Below are positions 23,835 through 32,525 of a stretch of DNA of 32,667 nt, one piece after another (position 1 is the first letter of the stretch; the number at the start of each line of letters is the position of its first letter). The stretch comes from Chloroflexota bacterium (GTDB lineage: Bacteria > Chloroflexota > Anaerolineae > J102). The stretch lies in assembly GCA_013151415.1 (NCBI GenBank), contig JAADII010000188.1, positions 1-32,667 on the forward strand, written 5' to 3'. The translations under genes were made by a program, and so were the position numbers. The notes under the pieces are model-generated. The model ran no database searches, was not told the origin of the DNA, and saw nothing but the letters and a program-made list of their open reading frames with translations.

Positions 23835-24221
23835 TTATCCTAAGGTTGCCGTGAATGTCGCGCGCCAGAGCAACCCGGCCAGAAAAAGGGTGAAAAGCCC
23901 ATAGAGCAATTGCTCTTTGGAGCTGTCGGTGCGGCCCTGGGTGTAGGCGTAGAAGGCGGGCAGCGCGATGACGGTGAGCACGCCGTAGAAAAAGTGCATA
24001 AAAGGTCGGCCCAAGGCGACATGCAGATTGAGCCCAAACCAGAGATAGAGGCCCAAAATGAACTGCGTGATCAAAAGGAGTTCGCCCACGACCAAAATGC
24101 CGAAATAATTGCCATCCACCGGTTGTTTTCTCAGGCCGCGATATAAGCCCCAAATCCCGGCGATGAGCATGAACCAAAGGGCGGCGTTTCCGATTCGTGC
24201 GTGAATTTCGTTGATAGGCAT
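23835..24221 (-). CDS. Small four-helix membrane protein of unknown function
   Basis: I do not recognise this 128-aa protein. It has four predicted transmembrane segments (about 12-30, 41-62, 72-92 and 104-124), with short loops containing QPVDGNYFG and a basic/polar loop QGRTDSSKEQ. His residues at 7, 67 and 75 sit at helix starts (HARIGNA, LHVALGRPFMHFFYG), an arrangement that could ligate haem or metal, but this is speculation. The ATG lacks a clear ribosome site. A promoter-like pair lies about 60 bp upstream. It is convergent with the LysM gene and follows the metallopeptidase gene. Confidence 0.75.
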   Translation of the reverse strand: MPINEIHARIGNAALWFMLIAGIWGLYRGLRKQPVDGNYFGILVVGELLLITQFILGLYLWFGLNLHVALGRPFMHFFYGVLTVIALPAFYAYTQGRTDSSKEQLLYGLFTLFLAGLLWRATFTATLG

Positions 24222-24278
24222 AGCGTCGTTGGAATTGAATGAGTGAGTGTTTAGGCGCGGTTTTTTTGGCTAGATGAC

Positions 24279-24306
24279 ATCATATCAAAAAGCAGCGACG
24301 ACGCAA
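24279..24306 (-). promoter_or_regulatory. Probable promoter of the four-helix membrane protein gene
   Basis: On the minus strand TTGCGT (24306-24301), a 16-bp spacer and TATGAT (24284-24279) lie about 58 bp upstream of the start codon and just after the metallopeptidase stop. Confidence 0.5.
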
Positions 24307-24309
24307 TCA

Positions 24310-24675
24310 TCAATAGCCCAATCGTCGCAGTTGCTCTTCGCCCATGCCGAAATGGTGCCCGATCTCGTGCAATACGGTGCGACGCACCTGATCTTTGATG
24401 GCTTCGGGCGTGCGATGAATGCGCACCATGGGATACATGAAGATGGTGATGCGATCGGGTGGCACCAGGCCATAATGCGTGGTTCGCTGCGTAAGGGGAA
24501 TGCCTTCATACAGGCCATATAATGAGCCATGCGGGTCCAGGTTCACGGCTTCGCGTTGCGCCGGCGTGGGCGCATAGGCCACCGTCACCGCCACATTTTC
24601 CATTTTTTCAACGATTTCCGGCGGCAAGGTTTCCAGCGCTTCAGCCACCAGTTGTTCGAATTCTTCCAAAGTCAT
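24310..24675 (-). CDS. Minimal zinc metallopeptidase (metallopeptidase family, zinicin-like)
   Basis: The 121-aa protein has the HEIGHHFGM zinc-binding/catalytic motif (HExxH plus a downstream residue) near the C-terminus, preceded by the RITIFMYPMVR strand. The N-terminal half begins MTLEEFEQLVAEALETLPPEI. This size and order match the short bacterial metallopeptidase family (formerly DUF1025) whose substrates are unknown. It starts 57 bp after nadB on the same strand and is probably co-transcribed with it. No ribosome site is clear. Confidence 0.9.
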   Translation of the reverse strand: MTLEEFEQLVAEALETLPPEIVEKMENVAVTVAYAPTPAQREAVNLDPHGSLYGLYEGIPLTQRTTHYGLVPPDRITIFMYPMVRIHRTPEAIKDQVRRTVLHEIGHHFGMGEEQLRRLGY

Positions 24676-24732
24676 TGTTTTTGACGTAAAGTATGAGGAG
24701 AAGTTAGAGAAGATTAGGGAGAGGCCGCGCGA

Positions 24733-26310
24733 TTACTCGCGATAATGCGCGCCCATGCTGCGTTTATTGGACCAGGCCGCTCGGGAGACGATGATGCCCA
24801 CCCGCACCGCGCTGCGCAATCCCACCAGCGCGTCCGTAAGTTTGCTGCGGCGATAAAATCGTTCGATTTCGCTCTCGAGGTGGGGCAGCGCGCGCAAAGC
24901 TCGCGCCAGACGCCGCGTCGTGCGCACCAGGCCCACGTAATTCCACATAATGCTACGCACCGCGTTCATGTCTTGCAATATCAGAGCCGGATCGGGCGCT
25001 TCCAACCCCTCATCTTGCCAGGGCGGGATGTCGTCAGGGTTGATGGTGGGGCGCTTGAGTGGGTTTTCAAGGATATATTGGGCCGCGCGCATGCCCCAAA
25101 CCAATCCTTCTAGCAACGAAGTGCTGGCCAGGCGGTTGGCCCCGTGCAAACCGGTGCAAGACACTTCGCCGATGGCGTAAAGATGCTCGATGGTGCTGCG
25201 ACCCCACTCATCCACCCAGATGCCTCCACATGAATAATGCGCGGCTGGCGCCACCGGAATCAGATCGCGCGTAATATCCACGCCGTAGGCCAGACACTGT
25301 CGATAAATGGTTGGGAAATGCTCCAGGATGACTTCTTTGGGGATGTAACTGCGCAAATCCAAGTAGACGTTGTCTAGCCCGCGGGTAAGCATTTCCTGAT
25401 GGATGCCTCGCGCGACGACGTCTCGAGGCGCCAGGTCTTTCCATTCCGGCGCGTACTTTTGCATGAATGGTTCGCCATCGGGCGTGACCAATCGCGCCCC
25501 CGCGCCCCGCACCGCTTCAGAGATAAGGAAATTGGGCGCATTGCTCTGCTGAAATGTCGTGGGATGGAATTGAATGAACTCCATGTTGATGACGCGCGCG
25601 CCCGCACGATAGGCCATGGCTACGCCATCTCCGCGCGCGCCGGGCGGGTTGCTGGTGTGCAGAAATATCTCTCCCAAACCGCCGGTGGCGAGGATGGTTT
25701 CTTTGGCCAGACATCGCTTCACCCGTCCTGTTTCTCGATCGAGTACATACGCGCCTACGCACGATCGGCGGTCGTAGACGGCCAGTCGATTGAGCGAGTG
25801 ATGAGAAGGGGTTAAAATATCCACAGCGGTGTGGTTGGTGAGCAATTGAATGTTGGGATGCTCGCTCACAGCCCGGATCAGCGCAGTCTCGATGGCTTTG
25901 CCCGTGGCGTCGGCCACATGAGCGATGCGGGAAACAGAATGTCCGCCCTCGCGCGCCAGATCCAATTCACCTTTTTCGTTGCTATCGAATGCAACCGGCG
26001 CCCGCTTCAACAACATTTCCTCTAGCGCTCGCGGCCCTTCCCGGGCCAGAATCTGCACCGCGCGTGGATTGCAATGCCCCGCCCCCGCGCGTATGATATC
26101 TTCAGCCAGGGCTTCGGGCGAATCTTCTTTTGAGCGATAGATGATGCCGCCCTGGGCGTAATAAGTATTTGATTCTCTTGGCTCTTTTGTGCGCGTAACC
26201 ACGGTGACGGGCATGCCCCCATCCGCCAGGCGCAACGCGGCCGTGCAGCCGGCTATTCCGCTGCCCAAGATGAGCGCGTCGGTTTGGATGAGATCGTTGG
26301 CAAGCGACAT
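24733..26310 (-). CDS. nadB: L-aspartate oxidase
   Basis: NadB oxidises L-aspartate to iminoaspartate with FAD, the first step of de novo NAD synthesis, using oxygen or fumarate. The 525-aa protein shows GSGIAGCTAALRLADGG (FAD dinucleotide-binding), SNTYYAQGGI, REGGHSVSRIAH, EFIQFHPTTF, RDVVARGIHQE and the C-terminal flavin region YAIGEVSCTGLHGANRLASTS, with a helical C-terminal domain. Overall it follows the succinate dehydrogenase/fumarate reductase flavoprotein fold. The frame is open to an ATG at 26424, but that ATG lies within a predicted -10 box and precedes the FAD motif by an acidic, poorly structured stretch. The ATG at 26310 is therefore preferred, though it lacks a strong ribosome site. 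nadA and nadC are not in the window. Confidence 0.93.
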   Translation of the reverse strand: MSLANDLIQTDALILGSGIAGCTAALRLADGGMPVTVVTRTKEPRESNTYYAQGGIIYRSKEDSPEALAEDIIRAGAGHCNPRAVQILAREGPRALEEMLLKRAPVAFDSNEKGELDLAREGGHSVSRIAHVADATGKAIETALIRAVSEHPNIQLLTNHTAVDILTPSHHSLNRLAVYDRRSCVGAYVLDRETGRVKRCLAKETILATGGLGEIFLHTSNPPGARGDGVAMAYRAGARVINMEFIQFHPTTFQQSNAPNFLISEAVRGAGARLVTPDGEPFMQKYAPEWKDLAPRDVVARGIHQEMLTRGLDNVYLDLRSYIPKEVILEHFPTIYRQCLAYGVDITRDLIPVAPAAHYSCGGIWVDEWGRSTIEHLYAIGEVSCTGLHGANRLASTSLLEGLVWGMRAAQYILENPLKRPTINPDDIPPWQDEGLEAPDPALILQDMNAVRSIMWNYVGLVRTTRRLARALRALPHLESEIERFYRRSKLTDALVGLRSAVRVGIIVSRAAWSNKRSMGAHYRE

Positions 26311-26422
26311 ATGAGAATAAGGAAACGGAATGGTTTGGACTGAAGCGTCATCGTCTTCTCGCCCATCGGCTTGCTCGAGCTCTGGGCGGAGGCCGGAAAG
26401 CGCGATGGACGGCGCGCCTGAC

Positions 26423-26450
26423 ATTGTATCATAAGGCGGCGGGGGGGCAA
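26423..26450 (-). promoter_or_regulatory. Possible promoter of nadB
   Basis: On the minus strand TTGCCC (26450-26445), a 16-bp C-rich spacer and TACAAT (26428-26423) form a plausible promoter. It overlaps the upstream ATG at 26424, which would then be untranscribed, supporting the start at 26310. Confidence 0.4.
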
Positions 26451-26465
26451 CCTAGGCGCAATTTG

Positions 26466-27152
26466 TCATTCCGTCCGCGTCATGTCTCGACGTTCGATGA
26501 TTTCGGTCAGCGCCAGTTGTCCTACATTGGCCGTCCAATGCGCGATCACCACCAGTAGCAGACTTGCGCGCCAGAGGAAAAGCCCGCTCAGCAGCAGGCT
26601 GACCAGCGTCACCCCAATCACCCCCCACTCTCCCTGCGGCAAGTGGAGCAGTCCAAAATAGATGGATACGGCCACCGCGAAAAAGGCGACATTGACATAT
26701 GGTGAAAGTCCGCCCAAGAGCAGAGAGCGGAAGATCAGCTCCTCTAACAAGGCCACCGGCAACAAGGCCAGCAACACGGCCGGCCACTGGCCCCGATTTC
26801 GCGGTCGGATGCTGCGCAACACCACATCCGAATGCCATTCCGGGCGATGACGCTGCACCCATAGCGTGGGCGGAAGCAAAACCAAGGGAATGGCTGCGCC
26901 AATCGCCAACCCAATGGCCGCGTCTTTCCAGGGTTGTGTTGGCGTCCATCCTAAAACCGCGGCCTCCTGGCCGCTGAGCAATCCCAAGCCAAAGCATAAT
27001 CCCACCAACACCAGACGCATGCCATTCTCAAATGGCGACAACAGCAAGTTTTCCTCCGGCTCCCACTCCTTGAGCAATTGCCCGGTGCGGTAAGTGGCGA
27101 AGGAGATAAAGGTGAGGAGAATGGCCAAACCGAGAAAGAAGAGGATGGGCAT
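26466..27152 (-). CDS. CPBP-family intramembrane glutamic/metallo-protease
   Basis: The 228-aa polytopic protein carries the three family motifs: EELIFRSLLLGG (EExxxR) near residue 137, FGLLHLPQG (motif 2 His) and AHWTANVGQ (motif 3 His/Asn). Six or more hydrophobic segments are visible. The family includes CAAX-prenyl proteases and bacteriocin-immunity-type proteins, and the bacterial substrate is usually unknown. It starts 18 bp after dnaE on the same strand and may be co-transcribed with it, although no ribosome site is obvious. Confidence 0.92.
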   Translation of the reverse strand: MPILFFLGLAILLTFISFATYRTGQLLKEWEPEENLLLSPFENGMRLVLVGLCFGLGLLSGQEAAVLGWTPTQPWKDAAIGLAIGAAIPLVLLPPTLWVQRHRPEWHSDVVLRSIRPRNRGQWPAVLLALLPVALLEELIFRSLLLGGLSPYVNVAFFAVAVSIYFGLLHLPQGEWGVIGVTLVSLLLSGLFLWRASLLLVVIAHWTANVGQLALTEIIERRDMTRTE

Positions 27153-27170
27153 GATGGCGATAAAGTGACG

Positions 27171-30100
27171 TTATTTCCCCTCTTCAGCCAGATAATTGGG
27201 GCCGAGGAGTCGTTGAAGCTGTTGTTCCAGCTCAGGGCAGATTTGGGTGGTGTCGTTGGGAAAGTCGAGAAGATAGCGTTCGCGGCCGTTCTTGTCGCGT
27301 ATGATGATGCGAAAGTGATCGCGACCCTGATATTGTCTGAACAATGCCACGGTTTCTCGCAAACGTCGCGCGTCCTCCTCGGCGTTATGCGAACGTTGCA
27401 ACGCGACCTGAAAACGGCGGCCCAACGTCGAACGCTCATGTCCATGACCGTTGGCTTTCTTTTCGGTCGTTGTGAGCGACGTTGCGCGCCCGGTCTCGCC
27501 CACCCGCGCGGGCGAGACCATCTCCGCGTCGTATTCGGGCGGGGGCTCGAAAAATGCGTTGGGCGGCGGCTCCTCTTCCCAAGTGGCTGTTAGAGGCGGG
27601 GCCGCGAAAGGGGGGTGTTCGTCCTCGCTCATCGGTTTGGCGTATTCGAACCGATCGGTGATTTCATCGGCGATGACGCTGACGCGATCGTTGCGGCTAT
27701 CCACCTTGCCGCGCACCAAGACAATGGCGCCCTCTTCCAGTAATTGTTCGGGCGTTTCCTTCAGGGTGCGGGGAAAGATCGTGATGTCGCACTGACCTTG
27801 TAGATCTTCCAGGGTGACAAACGCCATGCGATCGCCTTTCTTGGTGTAATGATAACGCATGTTGGCCACCATGCCAGCCAGGGCGACCCGCTTGCCGGTC
27901 TTTTCTTTGGTCACTTCGTTGCATAAACACGTAATGACATGTTTGTAATTGGCGTTGACGCGTTCCAGCGGATGGGCCGAAACATAGACGCCCAACAGCT
28001 CTTTCTCCCATGCCAGCCGCTCGCGGCCGGGTATGGGGTCGTATTGGGGCGACGGTTCGAAAAGCGAGCGTCGGCTGCGTTTTTCCTCGGCAAAATCTAG
28101 TAGATCGAAAAGGCTGCCCTGGCCCACATCTTTGGCCTGCCAGACATTGGCGGAAAGCGTCATCATGCGATCGATGATGGCCAGGATTTGCCCGCGCTCG
28201 CCAAATGCGTCGAACGCGCCCACCTTGATCAGAAATTCCAGCGAGCGACGGTTCACCTGACGCAAATCCACGCGCTCGCAAAAATCTTCCAGCGAAGTGA
28301 AGGGCCCGCCCTCCTTTCGCGCCTTCAGGATCGCCTCCACCGGACCCTCGCCCACATTTTTGATCGCGGCCAAACCATAGCGAATGGCCATCCCTTTGGG
28401 CACAGGGAAAGGATAGCCCAAATTGGGGTCTCGCTCCGGTTCGGGCGCATCCGGCCCCAGCTCTTCCAATGTGAAATCCACATCACTGCGGTTGATGTCG
28501 GGCGGCAACACTGGAATGCCCATGCGCCGGCACTCGGCCAGATAATTGGCCACCTTTTCGCTCTTGTCGCGTTCCACCAATAATAGCGCGGCCATATATT
28601 CCAGGGGGTAATGCGCTTTGAGATAGGCCGTCTGCACAGTGATGAGCGCGTAGTCCGCGCCGTGGGCTTTGGGAAAACCATAACGCGCAAACGCTTCGAT
28701 ATCCGAAAATATCTGTTCGATGGTCTTTTTGGGAATGCCTCGCTTGACCGCGCCGTTGATCACCTGCGAACGGTGTTTCAACAGGTCCTTTTTCTTCTTT
28801 TTGGCTACGGCCTTGCGCATGAAATCGGCCTCTGAGGCCGAATATCCGGCCAAATCGGTGGCCACGCGCATGATCTGTTCTTGATAAACGATGATGCCGT
28901 AGGTTTCGTCCAGGATGGGTTCGAGCGCGGGATGACGGTAAGTAACCGGCTCCTGGCCGTGCATCCGTTTGATGAAGTTGGGAATGTATTCCATGGGGCC
29001 GGGCCGATAAAGCGAGACCACGGCCATGATGTGTTGAAAGCGAGTGGGCCGCATTTCCGAGAGGATGCGTCTCATGCCTGCGCTTTCCACCTGGAAGATG
29101 CCGGTCACTTCGCCGCTCGAAAGCAGTTTGAAGGCTTCGGGATCATCGTCGGGAATGTTTTGCAAGGTGTATTCTTTGCCGTGTCGTTCGCGGATCAGTC
29201 GCGCGGCCTCGCGCATGACCGTCAGGGTGGCCAAGCCGAGGAAATCGACCTTGAGCAAGCCAATAGATTCGCAAATGGGGAATTCGAACTGGGCCACAGC
29301 TTCGGTGACCACCGCTTTTTGAGGCCGCATGATGGGAATGTATTCGGTCAGCGGCTTGTCGGTGATGAGCACGGCCGCGGCGTGGGTCGAGGCGTGACGG
29401 GCCGTGCCCTCGATCCGTTTGGCTGCGTCGATGAGTTTGTGCACATCCTCCTCTTTTTTGTAACGCTCCATCAACTCGGCTGAGTAGAATTCCGATTCGG
29501 GGTCAAGCACTTTCTCGATGGTGACGGGCTTGCCCGGGATGGCCGGGATCAGTTTGGCGATGCGGTCCACCTCTTCCAATGGCATCTCGAAGGCTCGGCC
29601 CACATCGCGCACGGCCGCGCGGGCTTTCATGCGGCCAAAGGCCACGATTTGAGCCACGTGATCCGAACCGTATTTCTCGATGGTGTAGCGGATCATCTCC
29701 TCGCGGCTATCGTCGGGGATGTCGAGATCGAAGTCGGGCATGGAGACGCGACCCGGATTGAGAAAGCGCTCGAAGATGAGACCGTGTTCGAGGGGGTCGA
29801 TGAGGGTGATGCCGATGGCATAGGCGACAATGGACCCCGCGCCCGATCCGCGCACATTCCACCAGATATTGCGCCGCTTCATGGCCTGGCATAGGTCCCA
29901 AACAATGATGAAGTAAACGTCGAACCCCATGTCGTGAATGATCTTGAGCTCTTTTTCAGCGCGTTCCACCACTGGGGCGCTGCTTGCACGACGCCCATAT
30001 TTCTCTTTCAACCCCTCGAAAGTGAGATGGCGCAGGAATGATTCGTAGTCGTGTCCTTCGGGAACATCGATATTGGGAAGATGAAAGGTGGGATCTTCCA

Positions 30101-30962
30101 GATCCACCTCGCACATTTCGGCTATTTTCACCGAGTTGGTGAAAGCCGAGTGGGGCAAGTCGATGTAGGGCCGAAAAGCGGCCTCCATCTCCGCGAGGGA
30201 TTTGAGATAGAAGCTGTCATCGGCGTAGCGCAGCCGGCTTTTGTCGTATTTGCTTTTGCCCGTTTGCACGCAAAGCAAGGTGTCGTGAGCGTCGGCGTCC
30301 TCGGCATAGACATAATGGACATCGTTGGTGACCAAAAGGGGCACATCGTATTTTTTCGCCCATTGCACCAACGTTTTGTTGATTTGATGCAGCGCTTCGA
30401 TGTCGTGGGATTGCAGTTCGACATAAAAACGATCGGGACCGAACAGGTCGCGATACCAAAGAAAGCGCTCTAGGGCCTTTTCCTCATCGGGTCGCCCTTT
30501 TTCAGGGCTGAGCAGGCGCGGCACCTCCGCGGCCATGCAGCCTGTAGAGGTGATAAGCCCTTCCGAATACTTGGCCAAAGTGTCGGCGTCGATGCGCGGT
30601 TTGTAATAATAACCCTCCATTTGCGCAATGGAGGCCAATTTGATGAGGTTTTTATAGCCGCGATCATTCTGCGCCAACAGCAGGAGATGACAACGCTCTT
30701 TGTCGAGTTCGGGATCGCGGCCTGTCATGGGGCGGCCAGGCAGGGTGATATAGGCCTCCATGCCAATAATGGGCCGCACGCCCGCACTTTTTGCGGCGCG
30801 AAAGAAGGGCACCACGCCATGCATGACGCCATGATCGGTGAGCGCGATCGCAGGTTGGCCCAATTCGGCCGCTCGTTGCACCAGGCCATCGATCTTGGCC
30901 AAACCGTCGAGTAATGAGAATTCGCTGTGAACGTGAAGGTGGGCGAAGTCTTCGTGGGGCAT
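27171..30962 (-). CDS. dnaE: DNA polymerase III alpha subunit
   Basis: This is the replicative polymerase catalytic subunit, 1263 aa from the ATG at 30962. The N-terminal PHP domain begins [13 protein letters not shown] and also shows [19 protein letters not shown] and NDVHY. That is most of the metal-ligand set, so PHP exonuclease activity is plausible. The polymerase core has the catalytic acidic residues in [10 protein letters not shown] (about 407-416) and LLKVDFLGL (about 566-574). A helix-hairpin-helix is near 870 (IKNVGEG), a QGSLFDLL clamp-binding-like motif is near 950, and an OB domain is near 1024-1075, followed by a C-terminal tail. The frame stays open 97 codons further upstream through a repeat array, and that extension is not family-like. 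Confidence 0.96.
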   Translation of the reverse strand: MPHEDFAHLHVHSEFSLLDGLAKIDGLVQRAAELGQPAIALTDHGVMHGVVPFFRAAKSAGVRPIIGMEAYITLPGRPMTGRDPELDKERCHLLLLAQNDRGYKNLIKLASIAQMEGYYYKPRIDADTLAKYSEGLITSTGCMAAEVPRLLSPEKGRPDEEKALERFLWYRDLFGPDRFYVELQSHDIEALHQINKTLVQWAKKYDVPLLVTNDVHYVYAEDADAHDTLLCVQTGKSKYDKSRLRYADDSFYLKSLAEMEAAFRPYIDLPHSAFTNSVKIAEMCEVDLEDPTFHLPNIDVPEGHDYESFLRHLTFEGLKEKYGRRASSAPVVERAEKELKIIHDMGFDVYFIIVWDLCQAMKRRNIWWNVRGSGAGSIVAYAIGITLIDPLEHGLIFERFLNPGRVSMPDFDLDIPDDSREEMIRYTIEKYGSDHVAQIVAFGRMKARAAVRDVGRAFEMPLEEVDRIAKLIPAIPGKPVTIEKVLDPESEFYSAELMERYKKEEDVHKLIDAAKRIEGTARHASTHAAAVLITDKPLTEYIPIMRPQKAVVTEAVAQFEFPICESIGLLKVDFLGLATLTVMREAARLIRERHGKEYTLQNIPDDDPEAFKLLSSGEVTGIFQVESAGMRRILSEMRPTRFQHIMAVVSLYRPGPMEYIPNFIKRMHGQEPVTYRHPALEPILDETYGIIVYQEQIMRVATDLAGYSASEADFMRKAVAKKKKKDLLKHRSQVINGAVKRGIPKKTIEQIFSDIEAFARYGFPKAHGADYALITVQTAYLKAHYPLEYMAALLLVERDKSEKVANYLAECRRMGIPVLPPDINRSDVDFTLEELGPDAPEPERDPNLGYPFPVPKGMAIRYGLAAIKNVGEGPVEAILKARKEGGPFTSLEDFCERVDLRQVNRRSLEFLIKVGAFDAFGERGQILAIIDRMMTLSANVWQAKDVGQGSLFDLLDFAEEKRSRRSLFEPSPQYDPIPGRERLAWEKELLGVYVSAHPLERVNANYKHVITCLCNEVTKEKTGKRVALAGMVANMRYHYTKKGDRMAFVTLEDLQGQCDITIFPRTLKETPEQLLEEGAIVLVRGKVDSRNDRVSVIADEITDRFEYAKPMSEDEHPPFAAPPLTATWEEEPPPNAFFEPPPEYDAEMVSPARVGETGRATSLTTTEKKANGHGHERSTLGRRFQVALQRSHNAEEDARRLRETVALFRQYQGRDHFRIIIRDKNGRERYLLDFPNDTTQICPELEQQLQRLLGPNYLAEEGK

Positions 30963-30971
30963 GAGGTTATG

Positions 30972-31027
30972 GGGGAATGGCGAATAGGGGGATGAGCGAG
31001 TGGGCGATGGGGCGAGGGACGAGGGGA
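30972..31027. repeat. Degenerate octamer repeats in the dnaE leader
   Basis: On the plus strand seven consecutive 8-base units can be read from 30972: GGGGAATG, GCGAATAG, GGGGATGA, GCGAGTGG, GCGATGGG, GCGAGGGA and CGAGGGGA. The opposite strand is an extended pyrimidine-rich leader directly in front of the dnaE start codon, in place of a ribosome site. Confidence 0.7.
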
Positions 31028-31049
31028 TGCACCGACCAATAACAACTTG

Positions 31050-31079
31050 ATTATACGTGGGAAAGCCCATCGACAACAA
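31050..31079 (-). promoter_or_regulatory. Probable promoter of dnaE
   Basis: On the minus strand a perfect TATAAT (31055-31050) is preceded by TTGTTG at 18 bp (31079-31074), or by TTGTCG at 15 bp. Transcription would start near 31043, giving a leader of about 80 nt that contains the octamer array. Confidence 0.5.
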
Positions 31080-31205
31080 CTCACGCCGCGGGTCTGGACC
31101 CAGCTCATCTGGCGTAGGCGGGAGGTTCGGCCCGCGCCGCGTGAGCGTGATGGCCGCGCTTGCTAACGTTTTTGTTTTTCGGTCTAAGTATGACAAAATG
31201 AAAGG

Positions 31206-32252
31206 ATGAACAAGTCCCTTCTCTTCATCGGTTTTGGCGCGGTGCATCGGCATTTGGCCCGCATTTTACTGGATAAGATAGACGTTTTGGCCGCTCGGCA
31301 TGGCATTCGACCGCGAGTGGTGGGTGTGGCCGATAGTGGCGGGGCCATTTATCAACCTGAGGGCCTCGATCTGTTCGCGCTTCTTGCTCATAAGGAGAGA
31401 GGCGAGAGCGTGCGCGCGTTCCCCGATGGTCAATCCTTCCCCGATGCGCTCAGTCTGGCCCAAGCTGCAAATTACGATATCCTCTTGGAGGCGTCGCCAG
31501 TGAATCTAGACGATGGCGAACCGGCCATAAGTTGTGTGCGAGCGGCTTTGAGCCGAGGTCGGTCCGTGGTGTTGGCCAATAAAGCTCCGCTGGCTCTCGA
31601 TTTCGCGGGGCTTCACGCCCTGGCTCGCGAGCGCGGCGCGGGTCTTGCTTTCAGCGCGACCGTGTGCGGCGGGTTGCCTGTGATCAATGTGGGCCAACGC
31701 GACTTGGTGGCGGCCGAGATTCGTCGCGTCGAGGGCATTTTCAATTCCACCACCAACTACATCCTTTCGCGTATGGCCGCGGGCGAATCATATGAAAGCG
31801 CTCTGGCCGAGGCGCAGCGCCGCGGCGTCGCGGAAACGGATCCGCGTTTGGATGTGGAGGGTTGGGATGCGGCCAATAAGCTGGTTATTGTGGTCAATGC
31901 TGTGATGGGCGCGAGCGCCACCCTGGACGATGTCGCGGTGCAAGGCATTCAGGAGGTGGGGCCGGCGCAGATGTTCGAGGCTAGGAAGCAGGGGCGGGTG
32001 ATCAAGTTGGTGGCGCAAGCCGAATGTTCGGGCGGCGAATGGCGCTTAAGCGTGGCCCCTCGCGCGGTTCGGCGGGACAGCTTTTTGGGCGGGATCAGCG
32101 AATGGCAGATGGGCGTTGTCTTCTATACCGATATTTACGAGGAGATCTATCTCAAAATCGACGAACGCGGCCCCCTGGCCACATCTGCGGCCATGCTGCG
32201 AGATTGTGTTATACTAAATTTCCAGCACAACGCGGAAGCTTCCTCATTATGA
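31206..32252 (+). CDS. hom: Homoserine dehydrogenase (short form, no ACT domain)
   Basis: This enzyme reduces aspartate-4-semialdehyde to homoserine with NAD(P)H, the branch point to threonine and methionine. The 348-aa protein has the N-terminal dinucleotide fold ([17 protein letters not shown]), the catalytic region [11 protein letters not shown] (Lys), [13 protein letters not shown], the family signature [12 protein letters not shown], and the substrate-binding segment [17 protein letters not shown]. It ends near [12 protein letters not shown] without the regulatory ACT domain of longer forms, so feedback control by threonine may be absent. The ATG follows AAAGG without spacing, so initiation may be unusual. 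It is divergent from dnaE, with 243 bp between start codons. I see no convincing promoter for it. Confidence 0.92.
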   Translation: MNKSLLFIGFGAVHRHLARILLDKIDVLAARHGIRPRVVGVADSGGAIYQPEGLDLFALLAHKERGESVRAFPDGQSFPDALSLAQAANYDILLEASPVNLDDGEPAISCVRAALSRGRSVVLANKAPLALDFAGLHALARERGAGLAFSATVCGGLPVINVGQRDLVAAEIRRVEGIFNSTTNYILSRMAAGESYESALAEAQRRGVAETDPRLDVEGWDAANKLVIVVNAVMGASATLDDVAVQGIQEVGPAQMFEARKQGRVIKLVAQAECSGGEWRLSVAPRAVRRDSFLGGISEWQMGVVFYTDIYEEIYLKIDERGPLATSAAMLRDCVILNFQHNAEASSL

Positions 32253-32525
32253 GCGCTTGCGGGAAAAGCTGCGCCAGAAATACGGGGTGAGAATCGTGGT
32301 GAGGTCACAGATAGTCGAAAGCAACAAGGGATTCGATGCTTTGTTCAATGGGCTTTAAGATCGGCATCGTCTTATCGTCCTATTGTCTCATTGTCCACCG
32401 GCCAACCAACCGCGGACATTGGACATTCGACTTGGAACCATTTACGAAATGGAGGTAACTATTGCCTCTCTCGCGTCATCTAAGGGTCAGCTTAAACAAA
32501 AGTCACCAAGGAGAGTAGACAAATT
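32253..32525. other. Spacer between homoserine dehydrogenase and thioredoxin-like genes
   Basis: These 273 bases hold a short open frame without a start signal (ending 32358), an octamer repeat (32365-32396) and two GGACATT copies (32414-32427). There is also an orphan GGAGGTAA (32451-32458) followed by ATT rather than a normal start codon. No clear promoter or terminator is visible. Confidence 0.5.
32365..32396. repeat. Four degenerate octamer repeats (YATYGTCY)
   Basis: Four contiguous units read CATCGTCT, TATCGTCC, TATTGTCT and CATTGTCC, differing only by pyrimidine transitions. The same period of eight and strong strand asymmetry occur in the dnaE leader array. Confidence 0.7.

Noticed and set aside
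23119-24177. Long 352-codon minus-strand frame opposite the LysM-transpeptidase
   Set aside because: It lies antisense to a clearly recognised gene and a second real gene, is rich in Arg/His/Pro, and has no domain signal.
30972-31027. CRISPR array
   Set aside because: Units are 8 bases long, degenerate and contiguous, with no spacers and no cas genes nearby.
30963-31253. 97-residue N-terminal extension of DnaE
   Set aside because: The translated region crosses the octamer array, a likely promoter and the start of the divergent gene, and has no PHP-domain similarity; the PHP motif begins right after the ATG at 30962.
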